From Nitrospiraceae bacterium (GTDB taxonomy: Bacteria > Nitrospirota > Nitrospiria > Nitrospirales > UBA8639), in NCBI GenBank assembly GCA_020632595.1, contig JACKFF010000001.1:1069441-1133440 (forward strand): a stretch of 64,000 nt of DNA. The letters are read 5' to 3'. Below the pieces are notes generated by a model. That model saw only the letters and a list, made by a program, of their open reading frames with translations. It ran no database searches and was not told where the DNA came from. This document shows, one piece after another, positions 9,666 through 18,368 of this stretch (its first letter is position 1; every line of letters starts with the position of its first letter). A program made the position numbers and the translations under genes.

Positions 9666-10195
9666 GAACCTGGCTCCCGTAATAACAAGGCACAGGCAAT
9701 CCCAGCCGTAAATATCACCACGGTTTCTATCAACGTATCAAATGCCCGATAGTCCATCAGCACCGAGGTGACCACATTCGGCGTAAGCGTGTCCGCATAG
9801 CTATTCTGTAGGTACACTGGAGAAATGTGCACGTTGGGCTGAGAAGTTGGGTCGCCAAACGGAGGAAGATCATTCGCCGCCAATAACAACAGCAGGCCCA
9901 GCAAGGGCAGTCCGAGAACTCCCGCTAGAGGAGGAGGGGGGCGACGAAGGCGGCTATCCTTGGGAGCGGTATCAAACAACGTGACCAGGAACAACACGGT
10001 ACCCAACCCGGCGCCAATGACGGCTTCTACAAAGGCCACATCCACCGCGCCCAACCAAGCCCAAACCAGGGAAAGAAAGAAACTATACGACCCGAGGATA
10101 AACACTGAACTCATCAATTCTTTCACCAAAAATGTGGCACTGGCTGCCGTCAGGACCAGAAGTAACAGCAAGGCAATATTCACCGAATACATCAT
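9662..10195 (-). CDS. MrpA C-terminal part as a separate protein (DUF4040/MbhD plus MbhE-like)
   Basis: About 178 residues. The first half (three hydrophobic helices, FLVKELMSSVFILGSYSFF and DVAFVEAVIGAGLGTVLFL) matches the MbhD/DUF4040 module that forms part of the C-terminus of long MrpA. The last ~45 residues (NVVTSVLMDYRAFDTLIE and a membrane helix) match the MbhE module. No long NuoL-type MrpA is fused to it, so MrpA appears split. The chosen start, the ATGATG pair at 10195/10192, is preceded by GGAGGAAG. A longer upstream frame would add 54 cysteine- and proline-containing residues that overlap mrpG and look like shadow translation. It overlaps mrpG and mrpB. Confidence 0.82.
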   Translation of the reverse strand: MMYSVNIALLLLLVLTAASATFLVKELMSSVFILGSYSFFLSLVWAWLGAVDVAFVEAVIGAGLGTVLFLVTLFDTAPKDSRLRRPPPPLAGVLGLPLLGLLLLLAANDLPPFGDPTSQPNVHISPVYLQNSYADTLTPNVVTSVLMDYRAFDTLIETVVIFTAGIACALLLREPGS

Positions 10196-10491
10196 TGGTC
10201 TTCCTCCGTCTGAGGTTTGAGGCCAGACCGATAGGCCGCTCGAATCGTGGCATGAGCAATGACCGGATTTAACAGGATGAGCAAAACCAGGACGACCAGA
10301 ATCTTCAGCATATTGATCCCGAAACCCTGGTACAACGCAAGGCCCGAGAGAACACAAATCGCGCCTAGGGAATCGGTCAGGGAGACCGCATGGGATCGCG
10401 AAAACACATCAGGGAGGCGTAGTGTGCCAATTGCAGCCACCACCAGGAAAAAGACTCCCACCAGAATTAACCCGATGGCTATAACAACCAT
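10192..10491 (-). CDS. mrpG: Mrp antiporter subunit G
   Basis: 99 residues with three helices; MnhG/MrpG family. GLILVGVFFLVVAAIGTLRLPDVFSRSHA followed by DSLGAICVLSGLALY is the typical pattern. The start codon directly follows the mrpF stop. The end overlaps the MrpA C-terminal-part gene. A small structural subunit of the antiporter. Confidence 0.92.
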   Translation of the reverse strand: MVVIAIGLILVGVFFLVVAAIGTLRLPDVFSRSHAVSLTDSLGAICVLSGLALYQGFGINMLKILVVLVLLILLNPVIAHATIRAAYRSGLKPQTEEDQ

Positions 10492-10761
10492 TTAGGGTGC
10501 CCCTCGTTGCTCAAGAAATTTGGCAATGGCAAACGCTCCCACCAGATTCAGAAGCGCATACCCCGTGGAGATGTCCACAAACATCTCCACACGGTCATAG
10601 ACTGTTCCCATGACGACGCCCAGAATGATGGCTTTGGTCGATATTCCCGCCAATCCAAGTACCCGATCAAACACCGTGGGACCCTGGATCACCCGGTATA
10701 AATACACGAGGATCAGAAATGACAACGTAATTAGCAAAAACAGAAAAAATTCAATCATCAC
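10492..10761 (-). CDS. mrpF: Mrp antiporter subunit F
   Basis: 89 residues, three helices; MnhF/MrpF family. The conserved YRVIQGPTVFDRVLGL motif and TGYALLNLVGAFAIAKFLE are present. It overlaps mrpE by 4 bases (ATGA) and abuts mrpG. Confidence 0.92.
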   Translation of the reverse strand: MMIEFFLFLLITLSFLILVYLYRVIQGPTVFDRVLGLAGISTKAIILGVVMGTVYDRVEMFVDISTGYALLNLVGAFAIAKFLEQRGAP

Positions 10762-11249
10762 ACATTCGTATCTTCCTGAAAGACCCAGGCAAGTTTGCGC
10801 TCCATCCGGCCGGTGGTGAGATCATTCCCTGCTGCCTCATCTATGGCATGCACGAGGAAAGTATTGCCGTTAATTTCAACGGTAATAGTGCCCGGCGTTA
10901 GGGTCACAGAATTCCCGAGCACAACGATCGCGCCCCGATGTTTTAATTGAGACCGATAGGTGATAAGTCTGGGCTTAATAGGTAACGAAGGATTTAGAAT
11001 GAGTTTCGTCAAATGCAGACTACTCTCCACAATCCGTAAAAAGAGCCAGGGGCTGTACAACAGCATACGGCCCCATGGGAATTGCTGAAAGGGAGAATGA
11101 GGGAATCCGGTGTTTAACCATGCGACTCCACAAGAGGCCGTGAATCCGAGCACGAGGTGCAAATTGTCGTACTTCCCTGATAACACAAGCCAGCCGCAAA
11201 ATAAGGCCAAGGTGTTCGCAATAAACTGTTTGGGGAAAGAAGATTCCAT
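10758..11249 (-). CDS. mrpE: Mrp antiporter subunit E
   Basis: 163 residues; MnhE/MrpE family. Two N-terminal helices are followed by a cytoplasmic domain with NPSLPIKPRLITYRS and VVLGNSVTLTPGTITVEINGN, the family signature. It is the first gene of the mrp set on the minus strand. The ribosome site is weak (GAAGATA). Its 5' leader holds the hairpin at 11306-11364, suggesting control of the whole operon by attenuation. Confidence 0.9.
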   Translation of the reverse strand: MESSFPKQFIANTLALFCGWLVLSGKYDNLHLVLGFTASCGVAWLNTGFPHSPFQQFPWGRMLLYSPWLFLRIVESSLHLTKLILNPSLPIKPRLITYRSQLKHRGAIVVLGNSVTLTPGTITVEINGNTFLVHAIDEAAGNDLTTGRMERKLAWVFQEDTNV

Positions 11250-11305
11250 CTTATATTATCTTCAGATCAAACCCTGAACGGCTCGACTTAACGGACCCGA
11301 TAAAG

Positions 11306-11364
11306 TATAAAAAAAGCCAACCAAATGTTTTTCGAATGAGGTGTTCAAAAAACCTGGTTGGCTT
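11306..11364 (-). promoter_or_regulatory. Leader hairpin with T-tract upstream of mrpE (attenuator candidate)
   Basis: On the minus strand the outer stem is AAGCCAACCA (11364-11355) pairing with TGGTTGGCTT (11323-11314), followed by a run of T residues and then TATAC. The inner arm pairs GTTTTTxGAA with TTCxAAAAAC around a short loop. It has the form of an intrinsic terminator but sits 57 bases or more upstream of the mrpE start, downstream of the dabA terminator. The same outer stem and T-tract occur upstream of dabA. Confidence 0.6.
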
Positions 11365-11477
11365 GTACTGTCTCCAGCCAATCGGAACTAACCAAATGCC
11401 GGGAACCCTACTGCCATGATGAATGATATTTAGGCAAACCGGATGCTCCCATTCTCTCGACTCAGCCTGCGCCAAAT

Positions 11478-11518
11478 AAAAAAAAAGGCCTCATCCTTTT
11501 GAACGATCTGCAAGCCTT
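11478..11518 (-). terminator. Possible intrinsic terminator after dabA
   Basis: Minus-strand stem AAGGC/GCCTT with a 24-base interior followed by nine T residues, about 140 bases after the dabA stop. The stem is short, so strength is uncertain. It would separate the dabA transcript from the mrp leader. Confidence 0.5.
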
Positions 11519-11657
11519 CGACCTTATACCAGGCACCCTCTTCCATCCACAACTTCGAATCACAAGGAATAATACCCCACGTTTGAGATGATAGGGGATT
11601 CGATCATGAATGCAAAGCCCGGCAGAAGTCAAAAAGTCGTTCATTCTTATCGTGAAA

Positions 11658-14600
11658 TCATATGTTCATCCTGACCGGTTCCCAGGTTACGTCAGAGAGA
11701 TACCGTGAAAAGCTTTTGGAGTCCGGATCAAACGCGATGACATGCATCCATTGGTTATGGAAAACATGCTGAAGCAAAGCGTGCTTCAGAATGATCGACC
11801 GTATTCGATCCGTAGGCGCTTCAATGATAGCCAGTAAGCGCATGGGCTCATGGTAGTGCCGCGCCCCATCGTTTACCGATTGGAGGGGAAGGCCTTTTTG
11901 CAGGTCACTTTGGCTCCCTAACATCACACCAACTCCGGCAACGATATTGTGAATGACCTTGCTACCACCCCCATAGGCCCAAGGATCCACCGACGAAAAG
12001 TAATACGTTAAGTTAATCAATTCGCCCACGATGAGTGGTGCGGTCATGATTTTTTCAAGAAGACTCCCATCAGGATCAGGGAGAGGGTCGTATGAATGCA
12101 AAAAGACTCTCCCCTCCAAATCCAGACCTTTGGTAAGTGCCCGCCTTCCAATCAAAAATGCGGCATTCCCTGACAACCCCCATTCAGGACGCGAATTTGC
12201 CCAATCCATGCTCCGCTGCCTGACATGTTTGAACGCGTCACGGGGAGATATGGCAGTGGGAGCGCCTGGAATGCGCTGGCATCGTTCCAATGCCTGATGT
12301 GTGCCAGCCTGCTCCAAGTCCCTCACCAACAGTGCTAAATCCTCTACATGGGTAGCAGGAAGATCGACCAGGTCATACATCGTCACTCGATCTGTGGTCG
12401 TGTTGTGTTTGGCGGGAAGAAACCAGGTGTCCTCTGGGATGACCAGGCCATGATCGCTCAGAATTTTCCGAACCTCTGGATTATTGGCCATGGCTGCAAA
12501 GACACGAGCATTCGGGTCACCATGACTACCTCCACATGCACCACAATCCAGCGCCGCATAATAAGGATTGTTTTCGGACTGGCTTCCATGACCGCAGATC
12601 ATTACAAACCGGCCAAAGTTTTTCGTGAGGCCGATCACTCGCAATCCCCCCTCCACAAAGGCCGCTTGCTCCAATGGGGTAAAACCGAGTGCCAGTGGGC
12701 CCAACCGTGGATTTCCCTGCTCGTTTTCATGTGGAGTTTCAACGGGAATTTGCGTAGCTACAGTGCCCCCCAACCACTGCTGCAACGACTGCTTGACGGC
12801 ACCAAAGGATGTTCGAAATAGCGTTTTTCCTACCAACCCGACGCTGAAAAACATCCCTAGCACATCAATCATCACAAAAGAAGCCAATGGATTGTGCTTC
12901 AGATCATGGAAGAGATGATGACTGAGTTGATGCCACCTGGTTCCCGAGAGATAGTCCTTCACCCGATCATTCTGCCCGACTCGCGGCACTTCGGTCACTT
13001 CCGCATGTGGTGTCAACAAAATCGGACACAAAGCCAAGTGGTCGTGACTATCAAATGCCACATGACTCATGGGCACGCCAAAAAATCCCGCATACCCGAA
13101 TGTTTCATACAACCCCTGAGCTTCAAGATGACGCCGAAACGACTCCGAGCGAGCATCGATACAAAAAATCCCTTGTGCCCGAGGCCGCTCATTCCTAACG
13201 GGTGTCACCCCTTGATGTCCGCTGATGTTTCGCAGCAAACACTCCCGATAGACGTCCTCATAGGCTTCAAGCCATACCGGTCCATGTGCAGATTGGGGAA
13301 AGAGATCCAGCCACTCCAGTAAGGTTGACATGTCGGCGTAAGACAAGTCATGGACCTCAATTGGAGTCAATTCAAAAAACTGAGCCAGGTGAAAAAGTCG
13401 CCAGGCTTGGTGACATACCGCATGATTATTAGGGCCGGTGGCATGAGAAAAAGGAGAGTTCAACACCTGTTCACGCTCACGTTGTTCGTTCCAATAAGCG
13501 AGGAGTGCAGGCAAGGTCCCCTTGATGCCCCATTCCCGTTGGCAAAGGCCCTCTACCATTCCAGATTCATAAAAAAGGCGAACGGCCAGATATTGCAGTG
13601 GATCAATGGGATAGTGTTGTTGAGCAGGATACCCGGTGTGGTCACTACGCCATCGGATAAATCCTGCCCAACCTGGCAATTGAGCCAGATGCCGTGAGAG
13701 ATAGTTTTGCCAGCGTTCCTTTGGGATTTTGAGTTCTTCCAGATGTTTGCTCAACATTTGCTCCGGTGAATCGGACAATTCGCCGAATTTTTGTCGAAGA
13801 TCTGGAATCCCGAGGAATCTGCTTGAGAGATCCCCTTCGGCTAATTCTCGCCACGCAGCATAGAACCCTTTGTCTCTGGAAGGCATACTCCATCCCGCAA
13901 CACCTTCGTCGACATATGCCCCCGTCCATTTGATCATGTGCGTATTGATAGTCTCAATCAGCACGCTACCAGTCTCACGGTCCAACCAATCACCCAGCGT
14001 TCTGTCTCTAGGTAAATCAACCGGGACGAATGCATCCTTTTGTCCTGATGCATTTGCGCTCCCACTGGGATCGGGTGCATGGAAAGAAGTCAGACCTGAC
14101 AAAGGGTCAGACAAGTGGCACACGGCCAACGAACTTTTCCAGAGATTATGCAGATAGGCGGATTCCGGATCATGGCGGCACTTCTCGCACTCCCGAATCG
14201 TTCGATCAATAATGGAGGATCGAGAAGCCTCCGGGAGATCGGATCGAAATCGTGTGGTCAGACCCTCCATTTCCAGGGTCCACGTCATCAGCATAGCAGG
14301 CAAGATTTCAATCCCGTATGCGGCATGAATGCGCCAGACATCCTGGACATGTAGTGTGCGTGCTCCAACTTGAATGATAGCCTTTGCAGGTAATGGGGGC
14401 CCCACCCGCCGAATTGCCCGTTCAAGAGCCGACAGAGTAATCCGACCTTGGAAAAAGAATTGGCGATACTCTTCAACAGGCAGAAATCCCTGGGCGCCCA
14501 GCAACCCATTCGCTTCTTCAATCGCACGGGCAAAGGGTAAATGCTCGAGGTCCCGAATGGGATTGTAATAGGCAAAGGTTTTCATCGGCCAATATGGCCC

Positions 14601-14684
14601 GATGGGCTGACACGCCTCATCAACGATTTCCCGCAACCATTTCCAACTCGTCACCTTTGAACAATCTTGCTCAAGCCTGTTCAT
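11658..14684 (-). CDS. dabA: DabA/MpsB (DUF2309) inorganic-carbon transport subunit
   Basis: About 1008 residues from the ATG at 14684 (a GTG at 14711 would add nine Lys-rich residues). DUF2309 proteins are carbonic-anhydrase-like subunits of the DAC/Mps energy-coupled CO2 or bicarbonate uptake system, at the cytoplasmic membrane. The zinc-site pattern is intact: FCIDARSE (Cys and Asp), CGHGSQSENN (His) and LDCGACGGSHG (Cys), at residues 517, 519, 708 and 723 counted from the GTG. PYWPMKTFAYYNP is the usual N-terminal block. A DabB-like partner is the NuoL-family protein at 5172-7349, separated by the mrp genes. An MpsC-like gene, now frameshifted, lies divergently upstream. A T-tract hairpin is in its leader. 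A short frame (14715 to 14682, 11 codons) through two poly-A runs ends in an ATGA overlap with this start. Confidence 0.92.
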   Translation of the reverse strand: MNRLEQDCSKVTSWKWLREIVDEACQPIGPYWPMKTFAYYNPIRDLEHLPFARAIEEANGLLGAQGFLPVEEYRQFFFQGRITLSALERAIRRVGPPLPAKAIIQVGARTLHVQDVWRIHAAYGIEILPAMLMTWTLEMEGLTTRFRSDLPEASRSSIIDRTIRECEKCRHDPESAYLHNLWKSSLAVCHLSDPLSGLTSFHAPDPSGSANASGQKDAFVPVDLPRDRTLGDWLDRETGSVLIETINTHMIKWTGAYVDEGVAGWSMPSRDKGFYAAWRELAEGDLSSRFLGIPDLRQKFGELSDSPEQMLSKHLEELKIPKERWQNYLSRHLAQLPGWAGFIRWRSDHTGYPAQQHYPIDPLQYLAVRLFYESGMVEGLCQREWGIKGTLPALLAYWNEQREREQVLNSPFSHATGPNNHAVCHQAWRLFHLAQFFELTPIEVHDLSYADMSTLLEWLDLFPQSAHGPVWLEAYEDVYRECLLRNISGHQGVTPVRNERPRAQGIFCIDARSESFRRHLEAQGLYETFGYAGFFGVPMSHVAFDSHDHLALCPILLTPHAEVTEVPRVGQNDRVKDYLSGTRWHQLSHHLFHDLKHNPLASFVMIDVLGMFFSVGLVGKTLFRTSFGAVKQSLQQWLGGTVATQIPVETPHENEQGNPRLGPLALGFTPLEQAAFVEGGLRVIGLTKNFGRFVMICGHGSQSENNPYYAALDCGACGGSHGDPNARVFAAMANNPEVRKILSDHGLVIPEDTWFLPAKHNTTTDRVTMYDLVDLPATHVEDLALLVRDLEQAGTHQALERCQRIPGAPTAISPRDAFKHVRQRSMDWANSRPEWGLSGNAAFLIGRRALTKGLDLEGRVFLHSYDPLPDPDGSLLEKIMTAPLIVGELINLTYYFSSVDPWAYGGGSKVIHNIVAGVGVMLGSQSDLQKGLPLQSVNDGARHYHEPMRLLAIIEAPTDRIRSIILKHALLQHVFHNQWMHVIAFDPDSKSFSRYLSDVTWEPVRMNI

Positions 14685-14869
14685 TGCCTCTTTTTTCTTT
14701 TTTTTGAGCACTCATAGCGTCCAATCAATGTTTAAAGAAATCCGTTATACTCTAACTGGGTAAAATAACGGGAACCAGGGTGAAATGACAGAGGGGAAAG
14801 CCTGACAAGGTTATGTACCCATCTCATTAGATTGAAGTCCATTTAGCAGCGTGCCAATACACGTTATAT

Positions 14870-14933
14870 AAATAAAAAAGCCAACCGATGGGCGTCTCCT
14901 CTTTTTAGTTTGAGGAGATCCCTCGGTTGGCTT
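14870..14933 (-). promoter_or_regulatory. Leader hairpin with T-tract upstream of dabA (attenuator candidate)
   Basis: On the minus strand AAGCCAACCGA (14933-14923) pairs with TCGGTTGGCTT (14888-14878), followed by TTTTTTATTTATAT. A second inner stem pairs TCTCCTC (14895-14901) with GAGGAGA (14912-14918). No minus-strand gene ends just upstream of it, so it is probably not an ordinary gene-end terminator. Its outer stem is almost the same as that upstream of mrpE. Confidence 0.6.
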
Positions 14934-15228
14934 ATTCTATCGCGTACTTCAATCCCACGCTGGACACGCTGAATGATGCTTGCGATCCGACAAACCCGTT
15001 CTACGGTCAAGGGCAAAACCAGCACGGACGCCACCCTTTTCAGGCATCCGAGGAGAAGTCTATTCTCTTCTTGCCCTCACATGAATAATACGCTTATATC
15101 AGGGGGATAGGTTGCTCCTCAAGTTCCTGAGATTCTTCCCTACGGGATGGTGATTGATAGATTGGGAAGAGGCAAGACCCGTCTTGCCGGAAAGCATGAC
15201 CCTATGCCCCCTTTTCACACGAGGTGCA

Positions 15229-15573
15229 ATGGTATCGGCGATCCCGAATGCCATCAATAAATTTGAACAGGAATCCATGGGCCGCGGCCCAACCGGTGTA
15301 CGAGCCAGCATTTCTACGTCCCACCATCCTCATTCGGCTCAAAGGTGTTCTTACGCGAGCCGAGCGCCAACTGACTAAGTGTGAAGAAGGCATTGGAATG
15401 ATCAAGCAAAGCGTCAAAATCTCATCTCCCAAGGAGGAGAACAACCGTGGCGTGAATTCCTGGGACTCCCCGGTACGGAAACGACTGCCCTGTTTACGGA
15501 TATCGATACCCGGATCGAAGAACGCATCATCGTCCTGGCTTTAGATCCTAATTTGGAACCGACATTCCTGTAA
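15229..15573 (+). pseudogene. Frameshifted MpsC-like (DUF2294) gene
   Basis: Three successive reading frames together spell a full-length (~115 codons) DUF2294/MpsC protein. The first frame gives MVSAIPNAINKFEQESMGRG and PTGVRASI, with the family GRGP motif. The second gives ILIRLKGVLTRAERQLTK and EEGIGMIKQ. Back in the first frame come WREFLGLPG and TDIDTRIEERIIVLALD, ending at the TAA 15571-15573. The shifts lie near 15320-15335 and 15410-15420 and compensate each other. In staphylococci MpsA (DabB-like), MpsB (DabA) and MpsC (DUF2294) form a Na+-linked system, so the position beside dabA is meaningful. Either a young pseudogene or two sequencing errors. An upstream ATG at 15196 could be the true start. 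Confidence 0.75.
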
Positions 15574-15759
15574 ACAGCCTCTCTCTATTTGAGACTTCAA
15601 CCACCTCAAAGATACCCTGCAAATAATGGGTCTGTTAGACAGTCTGAGAATTCTCATGTAGTGGCTTTCTATGTTATTTATTCTCCATTTCCTGGCTTTT
15701 TGGATGGACAACAAAATTTGACTCTTGACTTCCATGGGATTTGCCTTATCTTTGAATGT

Positions 15760-16428
15760 ATGAAAGCACAACGTGTTTTAACCCATGATGAGAAAAAAGC
15801 TTCTGAGGCGGCCTTTCGGGGATTGCCCATGAATGATTCGTGGACGGATTCTGCCAAAGCTATCTATGAAGGACTGATTCAAGCATTAGGGAAAACACCT
15901 TTGAACAATCTGTCTTCTTCAGAAAAAGAAGACATCCAGCCTCCGGAAAAGTCCGATCTTCTGCCTTCAGGTTTTTCTGAACCGTCCCAATCAGGTCTTT
16001 CAATCAGTTCCGGTGATATTCCTGCTGAATTTGAGTCACTCCCGATCCGATCCCGAAAAGAAGCCATTGAATCCGGAATACTCAAAGATGTCACACCAAT
16101 CGCACAAAGCGTGGGGCTGGATTTCTGCGTGGGCATGACCAACCCGCTCTGGGATCAATACATCACTCCTTCTCAGGATTATACCGAAGAACTTATACAA
16201 GCCCGTCTACGCGATACACTGGTGGCTGTTCGCCTCAGGTTAGCCATCCTGAAAACACCAACTCCGCTGGTGGATGTTCCTCTCTTATTACAATTTCCTC
16301 CCGAACCCACCCCTCAGCTCTGCCTCACCTTCGCGCTATTTCACAAGGATCCAGTTGATGGCGATTGCCTGCTCCTGATCCATCCAGGCGAGGTCTTCGC
16401 AACGCGTCAAGCATTTGAGAACAATTAA
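15760..16428 (+). CDS. Hypothetical protein, 222 residues
   Basis: I do not recognise a family. The likely start is the ATG at 15760; the frame is open further upstream, but that part reads like non-coding sequence. Residues 1-50 are helical and charged (LTHDEKKASEAAFRGLP). A Ser/Pro-rich linker follows (about 55-95), then a mixed alpha/beta domain (about 100-222) with RLRDTLVAVRLRLAILKTP and CLTFALFHKDPVDGDCLLLIHPGEVF. No membrane segment or signal peptide. It follows the broken mpsC gene on the same strand by 186 bases. Confidence 0.6.
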   Translation: MKAQRVLTHDEKKASEAAFRGLPMNDSWTDSAKAIYEGLIQALGKTPLNNLSSSEKEDIQPPEKSDLLPSGFSEPSQSGLSISSGDIPAEFESLPIRSRKEAIESGILKDVTPIAQSVGLDFCVGMTNPLWDQYITPSQDYTEELIQARLRDTLVAVRLRLAILKTPTPLVDVPLLLQFPPEPTPQLCLTFALFHKDPVDGDCLLLIHPGEVFATRQAFENN

Positions 16429-16766
16429 CTCACTCACCTGCCATACCTCACAACATTCTTGTTGACAAGCAAAGTCACCTCCCGATTCCCTATGCCACTT
16501 GCGATTGTTGCCGGGCGATAGAGCTCAAAAGAGTCCCTCAACATCGTTTTGGAACGCGTAACAATGAGTGATGAGGCAAAAACCAAAGGGAGTGAGAAGC
16601 AAGGAAATTGAAAACCATGTGGTTTGTTCCTCCTCCTGCATGTTTCACGGCACAAAAGCGAGAAAGGCAATGGGGAACATCTCCCATTGCAAGAGAAGGT
16701 TCACGCCCGTGAGCTAATGGCCCACGGGCATGATTCCATGAGACAGATAAGAGCGAAAAACCCCTT
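16429..16766. other. Non-coding gap at a convergent junction
   Basis: 338 bases between convergent genes. It contains a 7-bp perfect inverted repeat (16705-16711 with 16723-16729, GCCCGTG/CACGGGC) without a T-tract on either strand. No gene seen. Confidence 0.5.
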
Positions 16767-18368
16767 TTATTCCAAATCTCCGGGATTATTAAATAACGCA
16801 GGCAACTTAATATTGCCATGGCCGTATTGGGGGAAATTCGGGGCCTGGGGATCACCCGGATTCAAATTGGAAGCTGTATCGTCCGGCGGAAACAAAACCA
16901 GGGTCTGTAGAAAATCAATAACCTGCCCTTGCTTTACATCCGGTAACCGGGCAAACCGATCTCGCGCCTCCTTCGCTTCACCGCCGTGCCGCATGATGAC
17001 CGACCATAGATCGATACTCCGCCCATCATGCCCGTAAGGAGCAGTTGTGCCCACTCCCCATAGTGGTTCGGTCATAAACTCCTTGGTCAACGTGCCATCA
17101 AAGTTGCGTTCCCAATAGGTTGAGCCCAAGTCATGTCGTTTGAAATCCGCATAGATATTCTTGACGACAAAGCGCTGTCCATTTGGCTTTTTCACCGAAG
17201 GCGAACCCGATGCCGGGACTTCTTGGAACAGGGGAGTCGCTACGGCGAACAGGTCATTAAATATCCCTTTCTGTTCGTTAAACGAAGTTTCCACATCAGC
17301 CACCCGCCGATCTTTCTCAATGACCAAATTTTGGATATGACAGCCGGTGCATTGAATGTCCTTGAAGATCTTTTCACCTTTTTCGGAATCATGCGTCTGG
17401 CGCCCAATGGCAGGTTTAAAATAATTCAACAAATAGAACTCGAGGTGGTCCACCAGACTCACGGGAATTTCATTGGCAACCCCATCTCGATCAGGATCAT
17501 CACTTACGCTGGAAGCCGGTGGCGCTTCGATTTTATCAATCTTTCCATTTAACACCATTCCCGCTGGCGTCACCACCTCCTCACCGCCAACAGCTTTCGC
17601 AAGATCAGGATCAAAGGCTTCAAGGCCCATTTCTGCATTCAACGCACCTACCACAAATTCCCTGATGGATATGGTTCCGCCATGGTGAAAAAACGGTCGT
17701 ACCCGGAGATCCGAATCGACGCCTTCTAATCGTGATGGATCCATCGAACCGTCAGGATTCACTCTAATGGTTCCATAGGAAATGTCTTTGCTCTTTAACG
17801 ACACCTCTACGGATCGCCCTCTTTGCTTGGCTTGGACAATGGCCCGGTCCCGGGCTTGCCGTAGATCCTGAGTAATTTCATCGGCAAGCATCTCAATAAT
17901 CCCTAATCCGAACAAATGCGGGGCATCCCGGCTATCTGGTCGGGTAAACACGTCTCCACCAAACCCCGCAGCTCCACGTGGTCGTCCATGGCAACCCGCA
18001 CAACTATCGACAAGCCCGGCACCGATCGACCCCTCAGCCGCAATATCCCCATGGCCATCCCCCGTCCGCGGACCAAAACCCTGTTCGACTGTAAACTTTC
18101 GCTGGAAAATGCTTCGACCACGCCGGATAGAACGAAACGGATCCCGATTAATAATATAGAGCGAGGAATCGGGAGTGTTGATATCTCCCCTGCCCGCCCC
18201 AATTTGCTGCTCTAACGTTTTCTGAATTCCTGCTTGTTCATTATTCGGGCTTTGCGTAATATCCGTTTCCTGTGCCTGCGCTCCAGGTAGACCCGTTATA
18301 AACGACATCGTGCTCAGCACTAGAAACAAAAAGAACAGTGGCAAACCTCTTCGCTCATACTCTTGCAT
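16767..18368 (-). CDS. Secreted di-haem oxidoreductase / peroxidase-like cytochrome c
   Basis: 533 residues. A signal peptide (about residues 1-32, ending near AQA) directs export to the periplasm. Two haem c motifs are present: CAGCH at 123-127 and CTGCH at 340-344. The overall pattern, with TVEQGFGPRTGDGHGD, a Gly-rich region after the first haem, HDLGSTYWERN, and TEPLWGVGTTAPYGHDGRS, matches the DHOR (di-haem oxidoreductase, COG3488-like) group, related to but distinct from MauG/CcpA peroxidases. The electron donor and substrate are unknown. It stands alone, with an AT-rich upstream region. Family call fairly sure, reaction not. Confidence 0.82.
   Translation of the reverse strand: MQEYERRGLPLFFLFLVLSTMSFITGLPGAQAQETDITQSPNNEQAGIQKTLEQQIGAGRGDINTPDSSLYIINRDPFRSIRRGRSIFQRKFTVEQGFGPRTGDGHGDIAAEGSIGAGLVDSCAGCHGRPRGAAGFGGDVFTRPDSRDAPHLFGLGIIEMLADEITQDLRQARDRAIVQAKQRGRSVEVSLKSKDISYGTIRVNPDGSMDPSRLEGVDSDLRVRPFFHHGGTISIREFVVGALNAEMGLEAFDPDLAKAVGGEEVVTPAGMVLNGKIDKIEAPPASSVSDDPDRDGVANEIPVSLVDHLEFYLLNYFKPAIGRQTHDSEKGEKIFKDIQCTGCHIQNLVIEKDRRVADVETSFNEQKGIFNDLFAVATPLFQEVPASGSPSVKKPNGQRFVVKNIYADFKRHDLGSTYWERNFDGTLTKEFMTEPLWGVGTTAPYGHDGRSIDLWSVIMRHGGEAKEARDRFARLPDVKQGQVIDFLQTLVLFPPDDTASNLNPGDPQAPNFPQYGHGNIKLPALFNNPGDLE

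Noticed and set aside
14842..14858. TTGGCACG on the minus strand upstream of dabA, like a sigma-54 -24 box
   Set aside because: The base pair ten bases downstream is AA, not GC, so no -12 box is present.
16705..16729. GCCCGTG/CACGGGC inverted repeat as a terminator
   Set aside because: No T-tract follows on either strand; kept only as a note in the gap entry.
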